Of a DNA stretch of 54,894 nt, positions 39,782 to 50,700 are shown in pieces (the stretch's first letter is position 1; every line of letters starts with the position of its first letter). The stretch spans positions 1-54,894 of the forward strand of contig JALLBK010000051.1 in the NCBI GenBank assembly GCA_036940085.1, written 5' to 3'. The translations under genes were made by a program, and so were the position numbers. The stretch is from Discostella pseudostelligera (lineage: Eukaryota > Bacillariophyta > Thalassiosirophyceae > Thalassiosirales > Thalassiosiraceae). The notes beneath the pieces are model-generated. The model was not told the origin of the DNA, searched no databases, and was given only the letters and a program-made list of their open reading frames with translations.

Positions 39782-40792
39782 ATGGCATTGAACGGAGACG
39801 CCGCCGGAGGAGCTGGAAGTAACGACTTTGGAGGAGGCAACCAAGCCATGGCAGGCGTAACCCTACTAAGCGACCCAGTCGATGTCATCATCGACAAGCT
39901 ACTGAGTGTCCGCGGCGCCCGGCCGGGGAAGCAAGTCGATCTCTCCGAGGCGGAGGTGAAAATGCTCTGCCTCCGTTCGCGCGACTTGCTTATTTCGCAG
40001 CCCATGCTCTTGGAGCTGGAGGCACCCATTAAGATATGTGGAGATGTCCACGGGCAGTATTATGATTTACTCCGTCTATTCGAATATGGCGGCTTCCCCC
40101 CCGAAAGCAATTACATCTTCTTGGGCGATTACGTCGACCGTGGCAAACAAAGTCTCGAAACTATCTGCCTTCTCCTCGCGTACAAAATTAAATATCCCGA
40201 GAATTTCTTCGTACTGCGAGGCAATCACGAGTGTGCCTCCATCAACCGCATCTATGGCTTCTACGACGAATGTAAGCGCCGCTTTGGAATTAAATTGTGG
40301 AAGACCTTCACTGACTGCTTCAATTGCCTCCCCTGTGCGGCTGTCATTGATGAGAAGATCTTTTGTACCCATGGTGGGCTTAGTCCGGAACTTACTAGTT
40401 TGGACCAAGTGAAGCGCATTGTCCGGCCTACCGATGTTCCTGATACTGGCTTGCTTTGCGATTTGTTGTGGAGTGACCCCGATAAGGATATTGATGGATG
40501 GGGGGAGAATGACCGTGGTGTAAGCTTTACCTTCGGGGAGGATATTGTGGCGCAATTCCTAAATAGGCATGATTTGGATTTGATTTGTCGAGCGCATCAA
40601 GTTGTCGAAGATGGGTATGAATTCTTCGCTAGGAGGCAATTGGTGACATTGTTCTCGGCGCCGAATTATTGTGGAGAGTTTGATAATGCCGGTGCAATGA
40701 TGAGTGTGGATGGGACGTTGATGTGCAGTTTCCAGATTTTGAAGCCTGCCGAAAAGAGACAGAGATTTGCATACCAGGGAGGGAACGCATAA
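39782..40792 (+). CDS. PP1: Ser/Thr protein phosphatase PP1 catalytic subunit
   Basis: Single exon, 336 aa, close to the usual 320-330. PP1 removes phosphate from Ser/Thr under control of many regulatory subunits, in nucleus and cytosol. All metal and catalytic motifs are present: GDVHGQ (87-92), GDYVDRG (115-121), GNHE (147-150), HGGLSP and [26 protein letters not shown] near the end includes the Cys targeted by microcystin-type inhibitors. The core is PP1 and not PP2A ([35 protein letters not shown]). The N-terminus has an extra Gly/Ala-rich stretch of about 24 residues, and the C-terminal tail is short. Confidence 0.96.
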   Translation: MALNGDAAGGAGSNDFGGGNQAMAGVTLLSDPVDVIIDKLLSVRGARPGKQVDLSEAEVKMLCLRSRDLLISQPMLLELEAPIKICGDVHGQYYDLLRLFEYGGFPPESNYIFLGDYVDRGKQSLETICLLLAYKIKYPENFFVLRGNHECASINRIYGFYDECKRRFGIKLWKTFTDCFNCLPCAAVIDEKIFCTHGGLSPELTSLDQVKRIVRPTDVPDTGLLCDLLWSDPDKDIDGWGENDRGVSFTFGEDIVAQFLNRHDLDLICRAHQVVEDGYEFFARRQLVTLFSAPNYCGEFDNAGAMMSVDGTLMCSFQILKPAEKRQRFAYQGGNA

Positions 40793-41327
40793 AATGTCAA
40801 GTGGGGGGGGCGACGGGGGGATGAGGTATGAGGTAGGATGCTGGGGGCGGGGAAGGATGGGGGGATCAAAGCGAGATGGTTTGATTTCACTGCTACTTAG
40901 CCGGGCATGACGATTAGAGATGTTTGCTGCTGGTGAACGACTTTTGTTATAATTACATGTGAAATTTGGGGATCAAAACAACATGGTGTATTGTAGTAAC
41001 TCAGCTGCCACTTTTCCCCGAGTTGTTCGTAGACATGTCCATCGTCCAGGGTTAGATCAACATGCATGGTTGGGGGGAGGGATTTCAAGGAGACCACGAA
41101 GTGAAGTAGAGGAATGGGAAGAGGTCACCAATGCTTTACAGGCAAAAAGCACCAAGACAAGGCTCTCTACATCTAGAGTAGGATGAGGGATGATGCATCA
41201 TAGAGCTTCATTGTAGATTCCGCCTAAAAATTATCACCCGAGGGCATTATTAGTTTGCACACGTACTACATCTATGCGAACCACAATAATCGTCTTCTGT
41301 GCATCTGAATACATAATGTGCACATAT
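40793..41327. other. Convergent intergenic region with G-rich tract
   Basis: 535 bp between the stops of PP1 (+) and isocitrate dehydrogenase (-). Directly after the PP1 stop lies a plus-strand G-rich tract at 40803-40864 with five runs of four or more G, able in principle to form a G-quadruplex in the PP1 3' UTR. No gene seen. Confidence 0.5.
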
Positions 41328-43025
41328 CTATTTGCCTTGCTTCTTGGGAGCGACACCCATCTTTACCAACAAGTGCGTAAACTCCTTAAAATCAATCTTT
41401 CCATCGCCGCTCTTGTCATACTTCTCAAACAATTTCAAGATAGCCTTCTGATCGTACTCCTCCATCTTCTTCGGGGAAATTGGCAAATCGGCCTCGGTCA
41501 ATTCCGGCGGTGCCTGTGCCTCGAGTTGCTTGGCCAAATATCGATTGAGACGCCATGCTACCTTGGCAATAAAGTCCTCGGTAGTAAAGCCGGTGGGACC
41601 GCACATGTCGCGCGTGCCCTGTCCGTAGCGGAAGGTATTGTGCAGTGCCTGACGGAGCGTGGTGGCAAAGTTGTCAGTGTAGGCATGCATATCTTGGACG
41701 GCCTTGTCGTTAGGCTTGGATGCTAACTTCAAATCGGCAGCATGCATCATTGCACCAAGAAGGGCCTCGACCAATCCGAGTGGGTTGAGTGAAGTTTCCT
41801 TCCCGGCGAGATGATCATTCCACAGATCAGTAACCGTACCATGGGAGGCCTCAAATTCCTTAATCAACGTTTTGCCATCATCCGATCGACCCACCAAATT
41901 CGACGTAATGAACCCCGGCGAACGATGAATCTGTGCGATCTCATCGGTTAACATATCTCCATCATAGTTATGTGCCGCCATACCAAATCCACCATCCGTC
42001 CACCGAACTAGTTGCATCGTGGCCGCGTCGGAGATCAAGTGCATCAATTCGCCACCAGATCGATCGAGCAATCCTGCCTTCAAGAAGTCATCCTTGTATG
42101 TTTCATCAAATACCTTCTTCATACTGGTCCAAAATCCCTCTTGCCATTTGAAGACCGTCTTCTTGGTAACAATGTACGGCGTCACTTTATGTTCCAAGCA
42201 TCGGTTGAAGAAGATGTGCGCCAAGTCCCTGATATTATCATAGGGATTGTGATAAACTACACATACATTGTGCTTATCGGTCAAATCACGCTTGTCCACT
42301 ACGAAGGGTGCACTACCATCACTGGGAATGTAGGTAGTCAATAGTGTACCCTCGCCAACATCCTTCCATCCCGCACCATACTCTCCCCCCACAGCATGTC
42401 GTTCAAACAATACCCGATTTTTGTATCCTAATTCAATACCCTCAATATGGATCGTATCTCGACTAATCGTAATACCATTCCATCCACGACGCATAGCGCC
42501 ATTGGGTGATCCCCACGCCTTCTTTAATCCCATCTCTTGCACCTGGATGGCGGATGGTGTGATGGTAGGTTCCTTGAAGATGGCACCAATTCGTTTTCCG
42601 GCTGAGACGGCATCCGCCAATACTTGATCATTAGTGTCGTCACGTGATCTGCACGATAGATCATATTTTTCCCAAGAGGTGGTGTCAAAGTGTGGTTCAA
42701 TCCAGTGTTGAAGTAGTAGTTGTGTGGCGTAGTGTGTCATTTCTTCACCGGAGATGTAGACCATGGGTGGAGCCTTGATTTTAGTTTTGGTGGCGGTGTT
42801 GGGCGATGATGATGCATCTGAAGATATCGACTTTGATGAAAAGTAGGAGGATGGTTGGTAGCGGAGGGTGGGGAGGAAGGCATTGGGAGATGTTGTGGCG
42901 AAACGGGCTGCGGCGGTGGAAGACGACGACGACGACGACGTTGCGTAGACCAATGACGACCGCTGCTGCTGCTGCATCAGCAGGCACTTCGAGCGCGACG
43001 AGAGCAAACGGAAGGATGATGCCAT
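41328..43025 (-). CDS. IDH: Isocitrate dehydrogenase with C-terminal EF-hand, mitochondrial, probably NAD-dependent
   Basis: Single exon, 565 aa, from the ATG at 43025-43023. The enzyme converts isocitrate to 2-oxoglutarate and CO2. The N-terminal 85 residues are rich in Ser, Arg and Gln, like a mitochondrial presequence. The core has the homodimeric-type blocks SPNGAMRRGWNG, YIVTKKTVFKWQEGFW, AAHNYDGDMLTDEIAQ and ASHGTVTDLWNDH. In NADP enzymes the last reads HGTVTRH, with Arg-His contacting the 2'-phosphate; here Asp-Leu replaces them, which argues for NAD+. After the core there is one EF-hand, loop DKSGDGKIDFKE (537-548), with acidic residues at positions 1, 5 and 12. As I recall, diatom and prasinophyte enzymes of this type are described, including a Phaeodactylum NAD form. 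Head-to-head with leucyl-tRNA synthetase. Confidence 0.92.
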   Translation of the reverse strand: MASSFRLLSSRSKCLLMQQQQRSSLVYATSSSSSSSTAAARFATTSPNAFLPTLRYQPSSYFSSKSISSDASSSPNTATKTKIKAPPMVYISGEEMTHYATQLLLQHWIEPHFDTTSWEKYDLSCRSRDDTNDQVLADAVSAGKRIGAIFKEPTITPSAIQVQEMGLKKAWGSPNGAMRRGWNGITISRDTIHIEGIELGYKNRVLFERHAVGGEYGAGWKDVGEGTLLTTYIPSDGSAPFVVDKRDLTDKHNVCVVYHNPYDNIRDLAHIFFNRCLEHKVTPYIVTKKTVFKWQEGFWTSMKKVFDETYKDDFLKAGLLDRSGGELMHLISDAATMQLVRWTDGGFGMAAHNYDGDMLTDEIAQIHRSPGFITSNLVGRSDDGKTLIKEFEASHGTVTDLWNDHLAGKETSLNPLGLVEALLGAMMHAADLKLASKPNDKAVQDMHAYTDNFATTLRQALHNTFRYGQGTRDMCGPTGFTTEDFIAKVAWRLNRYLAKQLEAQAPPELTEADLPISPKKMEEYDQKAILKLFEKYDKSGDGKIDFKEFTHLLVKMGVAPKKQGK

Positions 43026-43623
43026 GGTTGGTTGAATTCTACGGAGTTGATAGAGTTGATGAGGACTATTCAATGCTGATGATGGATGGGTTGGATCTTT
43101 CAATAATTTCAAAATTGAGAGTGTCGTTGAATTGATTTTGATTTTGATTTTGTTGGCATCGGCATTCGGCATTTTCTTGGCGAGAATCTTTGGTTGGCTG
43201 TGGCTGTGACGCGAAGAAGATGACGCGTTGGGCGAAGGATCGGAAGCTACGGAAGAAAGATCTTTTGATTTTCGGCGGGAAGTGCTGCAGCCAGATGGCG
43301 GGAAGAAATTTGGCGAAAATACATATGGCAATTTGGCGAAGGTGGCGGGAAGAAAGCTACACGTGGCAAAGGTTGGCCGGTGGCGGGAGACGTTATTCGT
43401 TATTCCACGTGTCACTCTTTGCTGGCGGGGGTCCATCCGTCGTTCCACTGCCGCCGACGCTGACGCATCGCAGCGCATCGCCATCAACATCACACGACGT
43501 CCGTCATGATGAACCATGGCGGACATGGCATCAGTACTATCAATGCTCATCAACATCGGTATCGCCTTCTCCAATAACATTATCACTATTCCATTATAAT
43601 TAACCATCAAGCCCCATTAGAAC
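43026..43623. promoter_or_regulatory. Bidirectional promoter dense in GGCGGGAA and CACGTG words
   Basis: 598 bp between IDH (-) and leucyl-tRNA synthetase (+). GGCGGGAA occurs at 43274-43281, 43297-43304 and 43344-43351, GGCGGGAG at 43382-43389, and TTTGGCGAA twice between 43309 and 43340. CACGTG lies at 43360-43365 and 43406-43411. This is the densest cluster of these words after the 33301-33465 array. Confidence 0.55.
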
Positions 43624-46600
43624 ATGAGATTCATCCTCGCTGTCACCAGCATGATGATAGTATTTGCCGCCCAAAATGCCGCGGCATTTCGTGCACCAGC
43701 TGCACGTGGCATCGTTCGCGGTGGCGGTGGCGGTTATCTACTACAGAGTCATCGCCATCGACACTATGATTTGATTTCTGCTACTTCCATGGCTGCCTAC
43801 TCCAATAACGCAAATTCTGCTCGTGGTGCCGCTAATGGTGTTATCAACGCCGGGAATCGCAACATTGAGCATCACCATCAATATCGACGACGAGGGTGGC
43901 AGACTTCTTCCACCAGAAGCATTATCAACACCACCACTCGACTACACTTGAGCGAAACTACCATCCAAGAGGAATCCTCCACCACCGCCGCAACTGCCAC
44001 TACTTCGTCAACATCCTTTCCATTCGCGACAGTGGAAGCCAAATGGCAATCTTACTGGAAAGAACATCGAACCTTTGCCACACCCTCTCGACGCATCACA
44101 AATGAAGATGGAACTATCACGCGCAGCACCAATAAGAAAAAATATGTGTTGGATATGTTCCCCTATCCGAGTGGGGCGGGATTGCATGTTGGACATCCTG
44201 AGGGGTATACCGGTGAGTTTTTGTTAGTGTGCGGGGACATGATGATGATGATGTGATCACTTGCATTTCTGTGTGTCGATTTTGCAGTTTGGACTCTTTC
44301 CTCATCCCTTGTTTTACCGCTTCATTTCTACTTACAATAACCTCTTCTCAACTTCTTCGACTGCGCACTAAATAAATGATTTTGGCACTCCGAACATAAA
44401 CAACGATAGCCTCCGATGTCATGGCACGGTACTGGCGAATGACCTCCCACGATGTCCTTCATCCCATTGGATGGGATTCCTTCGGTTTACCCGCAGAACA
44501 ATTCGCCATCAATACCGGCACGCATCCCGAGGTGACCACTATTAAAAATATTAACAATTTTCGTCGACAGCTCCAAATGCTTGGCTTCTCGTACGATTGG
44601 GACAAGGAGTTGGCCACAACTGATATTAACTATGTCAAGTGGACTCAATGGATATTCCTTAAATTGTATGAACGAGGATTGGCAATGCAAAGCTCTGTGA
44701 ATGTGAATTGGTGCCCTGCTCTTGGTACCGTATTGGCGAATGAGGAGGTGATTAATGGATTAAGTGAGCGTGGTGATCATCCAGTGGTACGCATGCCATT
44801 ACGACAGTGGGTGCTCAAGATTACGGAGTATGCCGATAGATTGCAGAAGGGGCTGGATGGGTTGGATTGGCCAGCGGGAACGATGGTAGCGCAGGAACAG
44901 TGGATTGGGAAGAGTGAGGGTACGGAGATTGATTTTATGGTAGATGGGTTGGAGGATAAGGTGAGCAAAACCTCTCGGTGCTCGCTCGTTAAATGAGTTA
45001 TGTCGTCGATCGGAATTTATTCATATTACTATCTCACGATCTCCTCTCATTCCTGACAAATAATCTTCAGAAAGTTACAGTGTTCACTACGCGCGCTGAT
45101 ACACTCTTTGGCGTAACCTACCTAACACTCGCACCCGAACACCCACTCGTCTCAATGGTGACAACTCCTGATCAAAAGACCGCAGTCGATGCTTATGTAG
45201 CCACCACAGCTTCCCGATCCGACTTGGATCGGACTGCCTCAAAGGAGAAAACTGGTGTCTTTACGGGTGGGTATGCCATCCATCCATTAACCAACGAGAA
45301 GGTACCTATTTGGATTAGCGATTACGTCCTTGGTTCGTATGGCACGGGTGCAGTGATGGCGGTGCCTGCTCACGATGAGCGCGACTTTGAATTTGCATCC
45401 AAATTTGGATTAGATGTAAAGTGGGTCGTTGGGCCAGCTGTGGATGGCAGTAGTAGTACGAGTGACAATGGTGAGGAGACACCAACAGATGTGGCATTTA
45501 CCGACTATGGTGTGAACATCAACAGTGGAGAGTATGATGGTATGACTACAATTGACGCCAAGAAGGCAATTACGAACAAGCTGAAGGAAATTTCTTCCGG
45601 TGGGCCAAAGATTACATACAAACTTCGCGACTGGGTATTCTCTCGTCAACGCTACTGGGGTGAGCCCATACCAATCTACTTCCCTGTGGACTTTCCGGAG
45701 GGCGTGAATCCAATGGATGTCGACCCTAAAGTTGACGAATGCGAACATACCATTCGGTATGATTTGCCTATTCCGGTAGCAGAGTCGGAATTACCACTGG
45801 TGTTACCAGAGATGGAAGACTTTTCTCCCGGCGATGACCCCGCAGGCTGTTTGGCCCGTGCCAAATCTTGGCGGTATTTCCAACGGGATGGAATGTGGTT
45901 TGCCCGTGAAACGAACACCATGCCCCAATGGGCTGGAAGTTGCTGGTATTACTTCCGCTTCCTAGATCCCAAAAATGATGACATGGCGTTCAGTCCAGAG
46001 CTGGATGAGGATTGGATGCCCGTGGATTTGTATGTCGGAGGGGCTGAACATGCCGTTCTTCACTTGTTATATGCAAGATTCTGGCATCAGGTGCTATATG
46101 ATTTGGGATATACCAAGCATCCAGAGCCATTCCAGAAGCTTGTGCATCAGGGAATGATCCTCGGATCTGATGGTGAAAAGGTGCGTACGGCATTTGTGGA
46201 CAATGATAGTCAATTCTCTTCGCCTTGCTTAAACCTCACATGCAATGCATCCATTCTTATCGTCGATAGATGTCCAAGAGCAGGGGCAACGTTGTGAATC
46301 CGGATGATGTCGTTGACGCTCACGGAGCTGACGCCCTCCGCCTATACGAAATGTTCATGGGTCCATTAGAAGCTGTTAAACCCTGGCAGACGAGCCAAGT
46401 TGCTGGAGTTGTACGTTTCCAAAATAAATTGTACAACGTTGTCCAGTCGGCTGTGCAGAACGGTGGCGCTGCTGAATTAGATGATGAAACAACCAAGATA
46501 TTACACAAAACAATGAAGAAAGTTACAGAAGATATCAACAGTATGTCTTTCAACACAGCAATATCAGCCATGATGGTTCTTACCAATCATCTGACATCAT

Positions 46601-46953
46601 TGAAGGGACAAGTCCCAAAAGAGGCAGCTGAGAAGTTAGTCCTCATGGTTTCGCCTTTTGCACCACATCTCGGAGAAGAATGCTGGAATCTTCTTGGACA
46701 TACGGAATCGCTGGCATATCATCCGTGGGTGGAATATGACGAAGCATTGTGTGTAGACAACACAGTAAAGATGGGAGTTCAAGTAAATGGGAAGAAGCGA
46801 GGAGAGATAGAAATACCTACGGATGCTGATCAAGATGAGGCCATGGGCGCGGCTATGAAGGTCCAAAGTGTGTTCGCTCAAATGGAAGGAAATGATATCA
46901 AGAAAGTAATTTATGTGCCTGGGAGGATCCTGAATATCATTGTAGCGAAGTAG
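43624..46953 (+). CDS. LARS2: Leucyl-tRNA synthetase, bacterial type, plastid (possibly also mitochondrial)
   Basis: Four exons: 43624-44212, 44410-44960, 45071-46180, 46270-46953; 977 aa. It charges tRNA-Leu with leucine in the organelle. The first 23 residues are a signal peptide ending [11 protein letters not shown], the diatom plastid import site; a long Ser/Thr/His-rich transit region follows. Class I motifs: [17 protein letters not shown] with the HIGH-like HVGH (188-191), and KMSKSRGN at 750-757, split exactly by intron 3. The editing domain (CP1) includes [13 protein letters not shown] and [13 protein letters not shown]. The anticodon-binding part and the C-terminal VNGKKRGEI segment are typical of bacterial LeuRS (about 860 aa). 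Introns: 197, 110 and 89 nt. Confidence 0.95.
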
Positions 46954-47182
46954 GCATCGATTATCTGACAAAGCTGAAGTAGTGCATGCCACAACCCAAA
47001 GAGACTTGAGCCAAATAACAAATAATGACTCTCTATCTACTCGTTCTCGGCTCGATGACTGAGTGTGCATGTGAAAGGACTGCGTCTTTTCGGCACGTCA
47101 CTTCGTTTCCCGAATTGAATTTCAAAAAAGGTTGAAGTGTCTCCACTGCAGTCAAATCATCGACAATCAATGCAACATCGTC

Positions 47183-47614
47183 ATGAGTGGCGAGAACGCT
47201 GGTGACACCTTGATCGCTGCCCTAAAGGAAACCCTTGAGAAAAGTGGCACCTTGGATAATGTTCGAGCTCAATTGCGTGCAACAATTCTGAAATGCATGG
47301 ACGAATCTCATCCCAAATCTGATGTCTCGGTCTCGGGGTCGATTCCACGCACACCAAGTCCGCCGATAGAAAATGTACTGATCAACGAAATGATTGCAGA
47401 GTACTTATCCTTTAACGGATACGAACATACTCTTTCCGTGTTTAATTTGGAAAGTAAGTGTCGTGATTCTGATATGGAAGAAAATGAATTGGGTGAATCA
47501 TTCATACGAGCTGAGTTGGGATTGCATCGAAGCTCGAACTCGTCGCTTACCATGTTGTACGAAGCTGTTTTCATGCTGAAAGCAAGGTTGCGCAGTATGG
47601 AAGAGAGTAAATAG
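47183..47614 (+). CDS. CEP20: FOR20/CEP20-like centriolar protein (LisH motif)
   Basis: Single exon, 143 aa (human FOR20 174). The ATG at 47183 starts MSGENAGDTLIAALKETLE; the frame is open upstream but has no ATG. FOR20 is a small LisH protein needed for basal body docking and cilium assembly. The N-terminal block LKETLEKSGTLDNVRAQLRA matches the FOP/OFD1/FOR20 start, followed by a linker (PRTPSPP) and the LisH motif in INEMIAEYLSFNGYEHTLSVF (about 73-93). The tail ends with a helix MLYEAVFMLKARLRSME. Many pennate diatoms have lost flagella, but centric diatoms keep flagellated sperm, so this supports a centric host. Convergent with the nucleoporin gene, 122 bp apart. Confidence 0.85.
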   Translation: MSGENAGDTLIAALKETLEKSGTLDNVRAQLRATILKCMDESHPKSDVSVSGSIPRTPSPPIENVLINEMIAEYLSFNGYEHTLSVFNLESKCRDSDMEENELGESFIRAELGLHRSSNSSLTMLYEAVFMLKARLRSMEESK

Positions 47615-47736
47615 CCCTACCAATGATACTGTGATGTGTAATCATGATGATGAGATTGAAGCTTGCCCATTCCGCAAAGACACATCAAATTACTATGAGA
47701 ATTTTTTATTAGTTATTTTCGTTTCCGAGAGAACTA

Positions 47737-50700
47737 TCACATATTAGGGCGTTTTGCTTTGATAATCCGTCGAGCTGTACCTCGTCCTGCACCTCGTCCT
47801 GCACCTTGTCCTGTACTTCGCGCACCTGAGCCAATACTGAATGACCCAACACCGCCGCCGTCGCCACTGGTCGGTTGAGGAGTGAATCCACCCACGACAT
47901 TAGCGCCAAATGTCTGGTTCCCAGCAAACCCTGGAGTTGGATGCGGTGCCATTGGATTAACATTCATGCCAAATGCGCCCGTAGTTGGTGTCGGTGCAGT
48001 TGGCTGAGGAGGTGCCGAACCAAATCCGAAATTGGGCGTCGTCCCAAATCCGCCAGTTGCCGGAGTAGATGTCGAACCCATCCCGAAGGAAAATGTTGTT
48101 CCGGGCGTCGCGGGCATTGGTGCCGGCGCTGAGGGTTGACTGGCACTTCCAAATCCACCGGGCATTGTTCCAAAGGCAGATGGATTCGAGCCCGCACCAA
48201 ACATGGAGCCAGCGGTTGAAGTTGGAAAGGAGGTGGCTGATGGAGCCGGTGTTGTAGTAGGCGGACCAGAACCAAATGCGAATGACGCACCACTAGATGA
48301 TGGGGCAGTAGAGGCAGTCGATCCAAAGGTAAACGGTGCTACCGGAGTGATTGCGCTATTCTGAGTGGATGGTTCGGTTGGTATAGATGACGTAGTCCCA
48401 AAGGGAAAACTAGGTTGACTTGAGAGGGATGGTGTATCTTTCTTCTTTGCAGCCGTAGAAGCAGGCGCGCCGAATGAAAATAAAGGAGCAGGAGCAGAGG
48501 TCGAATCCGCGACCTTCGCTCCAAATGAAAAAGCGGCGGTGGTTGACGGTTTCGACCCTATATTCGTGTCAGGAGCTGGCAATATTGCTGGAGCTACGTC
48601 TGAGGGCTTGGTTGGCGCTTCCATATTTCCAAATGACAACGTAGGCTTAGTTGACGGTGCAGAATCCTCCTTTGCGACGGTCGCAGATGGAAATGACACT
48701 CTACGCTCTTCAGTTGAACCTGAATCACTTCCTTTGCCAAACGAAAACATTGCCTTGTTGCTNAAATGACACTCTACGCTCTTCAGTTGAACCTGAATCA
48801 CTTCCTTTGCCAAACGAAAACATTGCCTTGTTGCTCGACGGCTCGGACGCCTCATCCTTTTTCCCGATGGTTCCTGTTGCTGGTGCATTCGGTTGAGGCG
48901 TTAAACCGAATGAAAATGCCGGCTTAGATGCAGGTGTAGATGACGTAGTCGCCGTTGATGCCCCAGCACTAAAAGAAAAGCCTCCCGCAGTACTCGATGG
49001 GGTGGCGGTGACCGGATCTTCCTTCTTCTCATCACCCGATGAGGTAGCGCCAAACGAAAATCCAATTGATGATGCTGCCTTAGTAGTGGATGTGGAAGAT
49101 GAAGGTGCTCCTGCACCAAAACTGAATCCTACCACCGGTGCCCGGATAGGAGCATCATCATCCGATGCATCGACACGTGAGCGCTTAGGTTTGGCAGGGG
49201 TGGTCGCTGTGGAAGTAGCGGTAGCTGCCCCAAAAGAAAATCCCCCACTGCTAATGGCACCGCCACCACTCGAAGGAAGTGTAGCCCCTCCAAACGAAAA
49301 ACCACTGGCACCAATGCTAGCTTTATTATCATTTACGGCTGCGGCACCATCAATGCCTCCATCAGTCTTCTGACTCCCTGCACCATTGTCGCGGGGAGTT
49401 CCACAATCTCCACATTTACTATCACTGGCGGAATTCTTGCACGAGCACGTCCCACACTTCCATTCACCTGGTTTGAGCTTGAACAAATCACCAAGCCCGC
49501 CGCTGAATGAAGGAATCGGTTGGCTGGTTGAGTTGGCGTTGGGAGTATATGGATTCGGGCCCGTAGCAACCCCAGACGATGACGACGTCGCAGCTGAAGA
49601 TGACGATTTGCCCCCAAATGAAAATCCTCCAGGACCAATAGCGCCAGCTCCGGCATAAGTAGAAGGTGTACTTGTTGTCGTTGTCGAACTCCCAGTACCA
49701 CCGTCACTCCCAGACTTCTTGGGAGCTGTACAAGCCAAACATACACTTTGCTCTTTCGGGTTCGGGGCAGAGCAAACGTCGCAATTCCATTCCCCGGGCT
49801 CAGATTTGAAACAATCGCCCCAGCCTGATGCTGAAGGTTTTGGGGTCTTAGTTGGGGGAACTATGCTTGCCCCTGCAGATGCGGTAGAGGAAGATGCAGC
49901 AGCTGGAGGAGCAAACGAGGTGGCAGGAAGCGATGGAGCGGGTGTTGATTTTTTGTCACCAAATTTATATGCCATGGGAGTGTTCACCACTGACGATGCC
50001 GCAGCTCCTCCTGACATAAAATTAAATGGCGCTCCAACCGGCGTGGTTGCAGTTGTTGTCGATCCTGCTGCTGCGATAACCCTATCGGCCCTATGTAATA
50101 ATGCCGGAGTCGACATCGCAGATGCATCCACAGACTTCTTACTAGGGTGAGGTGTTCCTTGTCTCCTCATCTTCTTCTTCTTCTTCTTCTTTGGCGACGT
50201 TGACGATGGCGGACACGTAGGATCTAACATCCTGGGCATCTTCTTAAACTCATCGGAGTTTATCAGGCGCTCAATTTCCAAGCCTTCTTCCATGGAAAGT
50301 TCACACTTGGATGGTGTGATTTTTAGACCGGACGGTGTGAAACGCGGAGTGAGGATGGCAGCATTGTAGGGCACGAATGTTGGATTGGCATCGGCGGGAG
50401 GAGTGGTAGTATGCGTGGCATCTTCCCTATTAGCGTTCATTGCATGGGGTACTTGGAATGTCACGGACCGTTTCGTCGTGGGTTCATTCGTAGTGTTGTC
50501 GGCGGCATCTGAGGTAGGCAAATATCCAGACTGCTGACCTCCTCCCTCGGCAACAGCAAACCGACGTCCACCAGTCTGACCGCTTCCCAGGATACGATTC
50601 ATCCGCACCCGTGGCACTACCATGCCTGAGTTCGTCCCATCAGAGATCATCAATGTCTGTTCCTCTTCACTTCCACGAATATTGCGTTTGGTCGACACAA

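Noticed and set aside
41328..43610. A longer isocitrate dehydrogenase (760 codons) reaching back to 43610.
   Set aside because: The upstream part is promoter-like DNA full of GGCGGGAA and CACGTG words. The ATG at 43025 starts a normal mitochondrial presequence.
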